Origin: Polyangiaceae bacterium
GTDB lineage: Bacteria; Myxococcota_A; Polyangia; Polyangiales; Polyangiaceae
DNA length: 9,153 nucleotides
Direction: 5' to 3'
NCBI GenBank assembly: GCA_025934595.1
Contig: JAICXU010000076.1
Span: 1-9,153 of the forward strand
The notes beneath the pieces are model-generated. The model was not told the DNA's origin. It saw only the letters and a program-made list of their open reading frames with translations, and did no database searches. A program made the translations under genes and the position numbers. Shown here one piece after another: positions 1 through 5,375 of this stretch. Every line of letters begins with the position of its first letter. The first letter of the stretch is position 1.

Positions 1-1
1 A

Positions 2-247
2 GACGATAGCGGCGTCTTCGCGTTCACTGCCATTTGCACGCACCAGGGATGTGAGATCGGCGCGCCCGATGCGACCGGGAAAACGACCTGCCCGTGTCAC
101 GGCGCGCAATTCGACGGCAACGGCGCCGTGCTGAGAAGTCCGGCGACGAGGCCTCTCGTGCATTTCGCCGTCGCGATTTGCAGCGGCCACGTGTTCGTCG
201 ATTCATCGACGACCGTCGATGCGAGCACACGCACGCCCGTCGCTTGA
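2..247 (+). CDS. Rieske [2Fe-2S] domain protein, C-terminal part (5' end outside window)
   Basis: The reading frame is open from the left edge and ends with TGA at 245-247, giving 81 visible residues. It carries both halves of a Rieske cluster-binding site: C-T-H-Q-G-C starting at base 35 and C-P-C-H-G starting at base 89. The Cys and His of each box ligate the [2Fe-2S] cluster, and the second Cys of each box can form the structural disulfide. Downstream are the usual 'SPA-x-x-PL' turn and final beta-strands (HVFVD). The Rieske fold ends close to the C-terminus, as in small bc1-type, arsenite-oxidase-like or stand-alone exported Rieske proteins rather than ring-hydroxylating oxygenases, which continue with a large catalytic domain. 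The N-terminus (Tat signal, anchor or lipobox) is missing, so location and partner cannot be stated. The neighbour on the right is convergent, so its operon partners lie to the left of the window. Confidence 0.9.
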   Translation, partial: DDSGVFAFTAICTHQGCEIGAPDATGKTTCPCHGAQFDGNGAVLRSPATRPLVHFAVAICSGHVFVDSSTTVDASTRTPVA

Positions 248-268
248 TCTGCGGACGGCGCGGACCGA

Positions 269-1408
269 TCAGTTCGCGCAGGACCGAATGGTGGCTTCGG
301 CTTCGGGATCCGCGGGCGGCGTCAGCCACGGAGCGAGAGCTCTTCGCGCCTTGTCGCAATCTTTGTGCTGGCGTGCCACGCGCGCGATCAAAATCGAAGC
401 TTCTTTGCGATGGAACGACTGCGGGTACGCCGCGAGATGCTCCTCGGCGGCGTCGGCGGCTTCGTCGGAGTGGCCCGCACGCACGAGCGCAACGGCGCGA
501 AGGTACGACGCGTCCTCGCGATCACGCCCGTTCGGGTACGCGGCGAGATACTCGGCGAGCGCATCTGCGGCACGCGAAAATTCGCCGTCGTTCAGAAGAA
601 TGACCGCCGCCGCGTAGGTCTCGGATCCGTCGTCGGCCGTGGCGGTTGCGGGAGCGAGATGGGCATTCGGCGGCGGCGTCGTCGCGCGAACGAGCGCGGG
701 CACGTGCGGCTTCCATGAATCGCCGGCGTGCAAGAGGACCTCGCTCGCGCCGGTCATGCGCCACGAGACGAAGCCTTCGTCGACGGCGACGCGCGTCGTG
801 TGACCCTCGAACGTCTCGACTTCGAACGTGGTGCCTCGCACCTCGATGACGCCGTCGGGCGTGTCGACGAAGAAGCGTTCGCCGAGAGACTGGTGTCGCA
901 CGTGAATGCGAAGCGCGCCGTCTTCGAGCGTGACGCGTTCGATATTGCCGATTCGTGTTTGTCGCCATTTCGCGCCGCCGCTCGCTTGCACGCTACCCGT
1001 CAATGGTTCGGCGATCGTCGCGCTCGACGGCTCGATCGACGCGGGACTCGCCGACGCTGCCATCGTGGCGGGCTTCGACGACGACCTCCGCACGCTGATC
1101 CCCAAAGCGACTGCCGCGGCCACGGCGGCGATCGCGATCGCCCAGGGCGCCATCTCCCGTCTTGTCGCAGGCACGCCGAGCTCGGCGGCGCGCAACACGC
1201 GCGCGCGAATGCGCCGTAGCTGGAGCTCCGGAGGGTGCTTCGCCGGAACGAGCTTCGCGAGCTCTCGCGCTTTCTCCGCGAACGCTTTCTCGTGCGTGCA
1301 GATCGCGCATCCGCGGAGATGACGCTCGAAGGCGTCGGCGTCCTTTTCTGCGAGCCTGCCTTCGCGGAGAGCGTCGAGCTCCCAACTTCGTTCACAATCA
1401 GTCTTCAT
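269..1408 (-). CDS. Transmembrane anti-sigma factor: zinc finger, FecR-like domain, TPR-like C-terminus
   Basis: A 379-residue protein that probably holds the adjacent ECF sigma factor inactive at the inner membrane. Residues 1-55 form a cytoplasmic anti-sigma domain with His30-x3-Cys34-x2-Cys37; Cys5 lies 25 residues upstream, almost the spacing of the fourth zinc ligand in RsrA-type ZAS proteins. A single hydrophobic helix spans about 89-106 and is followed by basic residues. The periplasmic part contains a FecR-like beta-domain (about 143-235; TPDGVIEVRGTTFEVE, then TRVAVDEGFV) and two or three TPR-like helical pairs (about 265-365, with repeated A-x-x-YP spacing). The ATG at 1408 overlaps the sigma stop by 11 bp and follows a strong AGGGGGGA ribosome site with 3 bases between, so translation is probably coupled. 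Family knowledge supports the anti-sigma role; the signal it senses is unknown. The fusion of ZAS, FecR and TPR modules appears common in myxobacteria but not in the textbook FecR. Confidence 0.88.
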   Translation of the reverse strand: MKTDCERSWELDALREGRLAEKDADAFERHLRGCAICTHEKAFAEKARELAKLVPAKHPPELQLRRIRARVLRAAELGVPATRREMAPWAIAIAAVAAAVALGISVRRSSSKPATMAASASPASIEPSSATIAEPLTGSVQASGGAKWRQTRIGNIERVTLEDGALRIHVRHQSLGERFFVDTPDGVIEVRGTTFEVETFEGHTTRVAVDEGFVSWRMTGASEVLLHAGDSWKPHVPALVRATTPPPNAHLAPATATADDGSETYAAAVILLNDGEFSRAADALAEYLAAYPNGRDREDASYLRAVALVRAGHSDEAADAAEEHLAAYPQSFHRKEASILIARVARQHKDCDKARRALAPWLTPPADPEAEATIRSCAN

Positions 1409-2000
1409 TTTCCCCCCTGTGCTCTTTCATCGACATCAGCTTGTCGAGCTCACGACGCGCATGATGCAGCCGCGTGCGAACGGTGGCGGCCGGAAGCAAG
1501 AGCGCGCGTCCCACCTCCTCACTCGTCAGTCCCTCGATCTCGACGAGAATGAAGACGATCCTTTTGCTCGGCGAAAGCGCGGCGAGTGAGCGTTCGAACT
1601 GGAGAACGTCCTCGCGCGCGCTCGCTTCGCGCTCGGGATTCAAATCGACTGCGCTCGACGCGGTCGATGCGAAGGACTCGAGCATGCGAAAAAAGCGTCC
1701 GTTGCCTCGCCTTTGCCGCCACGCGACGTGCGCCGCGATTCCAACGAGCCACGGACGCGCGTTCGAGCGACCGTCGTACGATGCGGCGATCTCGGGCAGC
1801 TTCATGAAAACGGTATGCACGACGTCTTCGGCGTCGCCCGAGCCAGCGAGAATGCGATGCGCCGCGCGCCAAACGTCTTGCGCATATCGATCATAGAGCT
1901 CGCCGAGGGCGCTCACATCACCGCGCGCGATCGCCGCGAGAAGCTCTTCGTCCGCCCTCGAGGGCCCGCCCCGCGGCGCTCGCGATCGTTTGCCGTTCAA
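1398..2000 (-). CDS. ECF (group IV) RNA polymerase sigma factor
   Basis: A 200-residue sigma-70-family regulator made of the two ECF domains only. Sigma-2 covers about residues 17-100 (helices E-LLAAIARGDVSALGELYDRY, then DAEDVVHTVFMKL, and RPWLVGIAAHVAWRQRR for -10 recognition). Sigma-4 covers about 132-189, with LSPSKRIVFILVEIEGLTSEEVGRALLLP and the recognition helix ATVRTRLHHARREL. The frame stays open far upstream, but the sigma homology begins only at the end of the preceding gene. I chose TTG at 2000: it overlaps the preceding TGA as TTGA and has AGGGAG six bases upstream. An ATG at 2042 would overlap the upstream gene by 46 bp and adds an unsupported 14-residue leader. The next gene is its probable anti-sigma partner. 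Promoter specificity cannot be predicted; autoregulation is usual for such pairs. Confidence 0.92.
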   Translation of the reverse strand: MNGKRSRAPRGGPSRADEELLAAIARGDVSALGELYDRYAQDVWRAAHRILAGSGDAEDVVHTVFMKLPEIAASYDGRSNARPWLVGIAAHVAWRQRRGNGRFFRMLESFASTASSAVDLNPEREASAREDVLQFERSLAALSPSKRIVFILVEIEGLTSEEVGRALLLPAATVRTRLHHARRELDKLMSMKEHRGENED

Positions 2001-3004
2001 AGGATTCTCCCTGCCGCGCCCAACCGTAGCGCGGCCGTCCATACCGGCAACGGCGGCTCGGTATCGGACGAGCGAACGGGCCGATCGAAGCCGCGCGGCG
2101 TCACGTCGGTGTCGGCCGTCACCGTTACGCGCCATCCATCTTCTGTCGTCATCGACCAACCGAGCAGCGCGCCGACGCGGAGCTCGGTGCGTGCCGATCC
2201 CGCGTCGCCCGTTTCGTCGTCGTCGCCGAGCGTCGCCGATACCAGCGATGGAAGGAGAGCCAATTCGAGCTGCGAAGGGCCGAGCAAAAATCGTCGTCCG
2301 ATGCCGAGCCCACCTGCGAGCTCGTCGTACGAATCGTCGGTCGAAACGAGCGCTTCGCCCATGCTCGATCCGTAACGAATCGAAGCCAAAATCAGCCATT
2401 GATCGATCTCGAGCGTCGCGTGACCTTCCATGTCGATCATCCCGAGAAACGTCGGCTGCGCGATCCGCGCGCCGCCGCTCACGCCGACCCAGACATGCGT
2501 CGTCGATGACGACGTCGCGTTCGCAGTCGATGCATCGCCCGCGTCTTGGGCGGCGATCGGGGGAGCTTCGTCTGCAGGCTGCGGCGGTGGCGGCATCGCG
2601 GCGAGATCCGCCGGCGATCGTGGATCCGACGGCAAGGACGCGACGACGCCGATCGCGGTCGACACGAGCAACGCGGGACGCTCGACGATGCGCTCGGTTT
2701 GGCGGCCGTCGGGCGTCGTCACGAGCAAGCGCGCGGCGTCGTTCGGAGCCGTTTCGAGCGACAAACGCGCCGTCACGCACGAGGCATGACTGCGAGCGAG
2801 CTCCGCGCGCAAGGCATCGGCTGCATCGCGCCAGGCGGACGAAAGCGAAGCCGACACGTCGAGCTCGACGCGCTCGCAACGATCTCTCGGCGCTGCATCC
2901 GCGGTGGTTGCGTCCGGACGCGGCTGCGCCGACGCGTTCCCCGCCGTCGCGAGCAGGAAAGCCGTACAGGAGAAAGTAGCCAGGCGCCGCGTGCGCGAAA
3001 TCAT
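1997..3004 (-). CDS. Secreted protein with probable C-terminal outer-membrane beta-barrel, first gene of the ECF cassette
   Basis: A 335-residue protein of no family that I recognise by name. A Sec signal peptide is clear (basic ISRTRR, hydrophobic stretch, then NASA before Gln27). Residues about 40-130 look like a small mixed alpha/beta periplasmic domain with two cysteines (Cys43, Cys76) that could form a disulfide. A Pro/Ala-rich linker follows (about 130-175). From about 180 the chain alternates polar and hydrophobic residues with Gly and aromatics, as in short outer-membrane barrels (VWVGVSGGARI, LEIDQWLILASIRYGSS, LELALLPSLVSATLG, WTAALRLGAAGRIL). Translation begins at ATG 3004 behind AGGA with seven bases spacing. 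Its TGA overlaps the sigma start, so it is produced together with the sigma/anti-sigma pair and may be the surface sensor or a target of that pathway. The barrel reading is inference from residue pattern only. Confidence 0.75.
   Translation of the reverse strand: MISRTRRLATFSCTAFLLATAGNASAQPRPDATTADAAPRDRCERVELDVSASLSSAWRDAADALRAELARSHASCVTARLSLETAPNDAARLLVTTPDGRQTERIVERPALLVSTAIGVVASLPSDPRSPADLAAMPPPPQPADEAPPIAAQDAGDASTANATSSSTTHVWVGVSGGARIAQPTFLGMIDMEGHATLEIDQWLILASIRYGSSMGEALVSTDDSYDELAGGLGIGRRFLLGPSQLELALLPSLVSATLGDDDETGDAGSARTELRVGALLGWSMTTEDGWRVTVTADTDVTPRGFDRPVRSSDTEPPLPVWTAALRLGAAGRIL
2007..2012 (-). promoter_or_regulatory. Ribosome binding site that fixes the TTG start of the sigma factor
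   Basis: On the minus strand AGGGAG stands six bases before TTG at 2000. It is the only good Shine-Dalgarno match near the beginning of the sigma homology and lies inside the last codons of the preceding gene, which fits termination-reinitiation at TTGA. Confidence 0.6.
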
Positions 3005-3062
3005 CCATCCGTCCTATTCATTCCCCACCTGAAGCCGCGTCGTTCAAAACGGGCTCCTCGTT

Positions 3063-4340
3063 TCAGCTCGACTTTCGACCCTCCAAAAACCAGGTCTTCA
3101 TCACGCCTTTGCCCTTCACGTCGATCTCTCCGCGCGCAGTGACCGTGTAGCCCGCATCGAGCTGCTTCGCCGTTTCTTCCGTGAGCTGGATCGTTCCGGG
3201 CAGGGCGTGGGATTCCATGCGGCTCGCGGTGTTCACGGTGTCGCCCCAGACGTCGTAGATGAATTTTTTCTTGCCGATGACACCTGCGACGACGGGGCCG
3301 GTGTGGATGCCGATGCGAATGGAGACGGTTTCTCCGATCTCGTTCTTCATGGAGGCGAGCGCATCGCGCATGGCAAGCGCCATCTCGGCGATCGCGACGG
3401 CATGCGTGTCGCTGCGATTCGGCAGCCCGCCCACGACCATGTACGCGTCGCCGATCGTCTTGATTTTTTCGACGTGAAGTCGATCCGCGATCGCGTCGAA
3501 CGCCGTGAAGATCGCGTTCAATCGTCGCACGAGCTCGGCGGGCTCTAGCCGGTCGCTCATCTTCGTGAAGCCGACGATGTCCGAGAAGAGGACCGTCACC
3601 TGCGCGAAGCCGTCCGCGATCGACTCGCCGTCCTCTTTCAATCGCTCGGCGACTTGCGCCGGCAGGATGTTGAGGAGCAGCGCGTCGCTCTTGCCTTTCT
3701 CGATGTCGAGCGCCTCGAGCTGGTCGCGGATGGTGCGGCGCTGGAGAAACGCTTCGCGCGATTGATGCTCGAGCTGCCACGCGGCAAGGCCGCCGATGAA
3801 CCCCATCGCGAGCAGCGTGATCGACATCGAGAGGATGGGCCTCCAGTCGATCTCGATCCTCGCGCGATCGATGACGAGAAAAAGAGCGAGCACGATGCAC
3901 GTGTACGCGGCGTGTGTTTTGACGTTCATCTTGCCGATGAACGGACCGAGCACGACGAAGAGCGCGGCGTATCCCGTGTAGATGAAGAAGCCTTCGGTGG
4001 ACGCCGCATTGCCGACGAGCAAGACGACCGCGTTCACGCTCACGCCGAGAAGCAGCATCGCGACTTGTTGGAAGCGCTCGTAGAAACGCGAGTACGTGAA
4101 TGCGAGCAACGCCGCTGCGAGCGGGCCGAACGCGGCGAACCGGAGGGTCCACGCGTAGCCGCGAATTTCGGGTACGACGATCGCGTCGTGGATGCCGTAC
4201 GAAAGGAACGCGACCGCCGTCACGATGACGCTGAATCGCGTGAACGGTTGCACGACGCGCACGAAGGCGTCGTGTCGATATTCCGTTTCGATCGCCGCGT
4301 CGTCGAAGGTGGCCGTGAGTTGCCGGATCTTGGCCACCAT
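3063..4340 (-). CDS. Membrane-bound class III adenylate cyclase (six TM helices)
   Basis: Makes cAMP from ATP at the cytoplasmic face of the inner membrane. Numbering here is from the longer TTG start at 4388 (441 residues); from ATG 4340 subtract 16. Six hydrophobic segments lie at about 50-70, 80-100, 107-126, 133-150, 159-174 and 184-204, followed by a helical linker with the LLLNILP-x-x-VAERLK signature (about 236-251). The catalytic domain (about 262-436) has metal-binding Asp270 (FSDIVGFT) and Asp314 (GDAYMVVGG), adenine-selecting Lys310 (KIKTIGD) and Asp379 (YDVWGD), and transition-state Asn386 and Arg390 (VNTASRME). Guanylate cyclases have Glu and Cys at the two selecting sites, so ATP is the expected substrate, and the domain should act as a homodimer. 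The start is uncertain: ATG 4340 lacks a clear ribosome site, and TTG 4388 or GTG 4382 are in frame. It lies 58 bp upstream of the ECF cassette on the same strand and may be co-transcribed. Confidence 0.93.
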   Translation of the reverse strand: MVAKIRQLTATFDDAAIETEYRHDAFVRVVQPFTRFSVIVTAVAFLSYGIHDAIVVPEIRGYAWTLRFAAFGPLAAALLAFTYSRFYERFQQVAMLLLGVSVNAVVLLVGNAASTEGFFIYTGYAALFVVLGPFIGKMNVKTHAAYTCIVLALFLVIDRARIEIDWRPILSMSITLLAMGFIGGLAAWQLEHQSREAFLQRRTIRDQLEALDIEKGKSDALLLNILPAQVAERLKEDGESIADGFAQVTVLFSDIVGFTKMSDRLEPAELVRRLNAIFTAFDAIADRLHVEKIKTIGDAYMVVGGLPNRSDTHAVAIAEMALAMRDALASMKNEIGETVSIRIGIHTGPVVAGVIGKKKFIYDVWGDTVNTASRMESHALPGTIQLTEETAKQLDAGYTVTARGEIDVKGKGVMKTWFLEGRKSS

Positions 4341-4422
4341 CGGATTTTTGCGATTGTAGCGGCGCGACCAGTTCCGCGACACGAACAATCGCCGTGTAAA
4401 AATGTGCTCGTGCTTCTATTTT

Positions 4423-4434
4423 TTTCGATCGAAA
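4423..4434. repeat. Perfect 12-bp palindrome in the divergent region
   Basis: TTTCGATCGAAA is fully self-complementary and lies in the AT-rich part of the divergent intergenic region, where a dimeric regulator could bind. The size and position suit an operator, but GATC-centred palindromes are expected occasionally by chance, so the role is unproven. Confidence 0.3.
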
Positions 4435-4500
4435 CGAAATACTTTGCGAAACGTACCGGGGTGGTGAACACATTCAGGCGCCACGGGGAAGCGTTGCTAA

Positions 4501-4506
4501 AGAGGT
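4501..4506 (+). promoter_or_regulatory. Ribosome binding site of the first redox-operon gene
   Basis: AGAGGT lies five bases before ATG 4512. The reading frame is open for more than 800 bases upstream across the antisense of the cyclase, so this site, together with the signal peptide that begins at 4512, decides the start. Confidence 0.7.
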
Positions 4507-4511
4507 CACCT

Positions 4512-5153
4512 ATGCGTTCCTTTCTTCCTCTCCTCTCGATGATGGCTGCCGGGCTCGTTTGCGCGGCGTGCAGTTCCGAAGGCGATCCGCTCGGTGGCCC
4601 TTACGGCGGCACCACGGGATCGAATCCCGCGCCGTCGGCCGGCTCGTCGGGCGACCAAGGCTCGGACGGCAATGGCGGCACGCAAGACGTCTCCGGCAAT
4701 GACGCCGACAGCGGTTCCACCGGATCGACGGGTGGCACTGGAAGCGGCGGCGGTACGGGCGGTGGCACGGGTGGCGGCACCGGCGGCGGGACGGGCGGTG
4801 GTGGAACCGGCGGCGGCACCGGCGGCACCGGCGGCGGCACGGGCGGCGGCGGCACGGGCGGCGGGACCGCGCCCACGTGGACGCAAATTTACTCGAGCTA
4901 TCTCGCGAGCGGAAAAGAAGGAAACTGCGGGGCGAGTGGATGCCATTCGCAGATGCACTCCGCGTCGAGCGCGTATACGTGGCTCCAAGGCTACGGACAA
5001 ATCGACGGTACGTCGGCGTCGCCGCTCGGCGATCCCAATCAATCGATCTTGTCGTGGATGGGCGGCAGCATGCCGAAACGCGGACCCACGTCCGATCCGA
5101 CCGCCACGAGCGACATCGAAGCGTGGGCAGCCGCCGGCGCACAAAACAACTGA
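4512..5153 (+). CDS. Gly/Thr-rich cytochrome c-like lipoprotein (Cx4CH)
   Basis: A 213-residue exported lipoprotein, first gene of the right-hand operon. The signal peptide ends in LVCAAC, so Cys20 is the probable lipidated residue, with Ser-Ser behind it; there is no Asp at +2, which by the E. coli rule suggests the outer membrane. A low-complexity linker of Gly, Thr and Ser fills about 72-119. The C-terminal domain (about 120-213) has one haem-attachment-like motif, Cys139-GASG-Cys144-His145, with four rather than two residues between the cysteines. Later come WMGGSMPKRGP and I-x-x-WAAAGA, resembling the axial-Met region and last helix of small cytochromes c; Met187 is a candidate sixth ligand. 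It was probably built to hold a redox domain away from the membrane on a flexible tether. Haem binding is inferred; a disulfide/metal site is the alternative. Confidence 0.85.
   Translation: MRSFLPLLSMMAAGLVCAACSSEGDPLGGPYGGTTGSNPAPSAGSSGDQGSDGNGGTQDVSGNDADSGSTGSTGGTGSGGGTGGGTGGGTGGGTGGGGTGGGTGGTGGGTGGGGTGGGTAPTWTQIYSSYLASGKEGNCGASGCHSQMHSASSAYTWLQGYGQIDGTSASPLGDPNQSILSWMGGSMPKRGPTSDPTATSDIEAWAAAGAQNN
4731..4869 (+). repeat. Degenerate G-rich tandem repeat encoding a (TGG/TGGG/TGGGG)n linker
   Basis: About 140 bp built from GGC/GGT/GGG glycine codons interrupted by ACG/ACC threonine codons, in 9-, 12- and 15-bp units. It codes for the flexible tether between the lipid anchor and the haem-like domain of the surrounding lipoprotein. 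The unit length is always a multiple of three, so gain or loss of units by slippage would change linker length without shifting the frame. Synonymous codons vary between units, so the array is not a recent perfect expansion. Confidence 0.9.
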
Positions 5154-5171
5154 TCTCGCCGCCATCGAGCC

Positions 5172-5375
5172 ATGAAGATCGTCCTCGCCGCTTTCGCGTG
5201 CGTCGTGTTCTGTGAGGGTTGCACGCATGTCGCTCCGTACGAGCGCGGGCGTCTTGCCGAGCCCGACATGACGCGTCTCGATCTCGACGGCCCTGCCGCC
5301 GAGCACGTCTACGCCGTGCACGAAGGTGCCGCGGGTGGCGGAGCCGTCGCCGAGAGCGGCTGCGGATGCAACTGA
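5172..5375 (+). CDS. DUF4266-type small lipoprotein with C-terminal GCGCN
   Basis: A 67-residue exported peptide. The signal peptide MKIVLAAFACVVFCEGC leads to a lipobox-like site with Cys17 as likely lipidated residue. The mature part begins THVAPYERGRLAEPDM, the hallmark I associate with DUF4266, and ends in a Gly/Ala-rich stretch followed by GCGCN (Cys64, Cys66 inferred from the last four codons). Family function is unknown; DUF4266 genes are usually found directly before a DUF3570 gene, as here. The two C-terminal cysteines could bind a metal, form a disulfide or be modified. The gene starts 18 bp after the cytochrome-like lipoprotein and overlaps the next gene by 10 bp. The ribosome site is weak, so it may rely on coupling. 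Confidence 0.85.
   Translation: MKIVLAAFACVVFCEGCTHVAPYERGRLAEPDMTRLDLDGPAAEHVYAVHEGAAGGGAVAESGCGCN

Larger units (their letters stand above)
4341..4511. promoter_or_regulatory. Divergent intergenic region between the cyclase and the redox operon
   Basis: The only sizeable non-coding stretch in the window, about 120-170 bp depending on the cyclase start. It must carry outward promoters for both flanking transcription units. It is locally AT-rich, including a run of T at about 4419-4425 next to the perfect 12-bp palindrome TTTCGATCGAAA (4423-4434). CGAAA recurs at 4430, 4435 and 4447. On the minus strand TACAAT (4352-4357) resembles a -10 box 11 bases before ATG 4340, but I see no convincing -35. 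For the plus strand I cannot name a promoter with confidence. Confidence 0.45.

Noticed and set aside
245..271. TGATC/GATCA inverted ends and a GCGGAC direct repeat between the convergent Rieske and anti-sigma stops, as a bidirectional terminator
   Set aside because: The arms are only five bases and the interior does not pair; there is no T-run on either strand.
94..603. Arg-rich plus-strand frames across the Rieske end and the anti-sigma gene
   Set aside because: They overlap two well-supported genes in other frames and have no recognisable content.
2001..3008. Upstream extension of the sigma factor frame to 3008
   Set aside because: It is fully antiparallel-free overlap in another frame with the secreted protein gene, arginine-rich, and has no sigma homology before about 1980.
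3005..3062. AAACG/CGTTT hairpin as terminator of the cyclase gene
   Set aside because: The stem is only five AT-weighted pairs with no GC core and no following T-run on the minus strand.
3001..4473. Long arginine-rich open frame on the minus strand overlapping the cyclase
   Set aside because: Composition is Arg/His/Ala-rich without domain features; it is a shadow of the cyclase frame in GC-rich DNA.
3654..4511. 286-residue N-terminal extension of the first lipoprotein frame, antisense to the cyclase
   Set aside because: It lacks any signal or domain and lies antisense to a clear cyclase; the signal peptide and ribosome site place the start at 4512.
4601..4876. Minus-strand frame coding for (VPP)n proline repeats
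   Set aside because: It is the reverse complement of the glycine linker of the plus-strand lipoprotein and has no own start signals.
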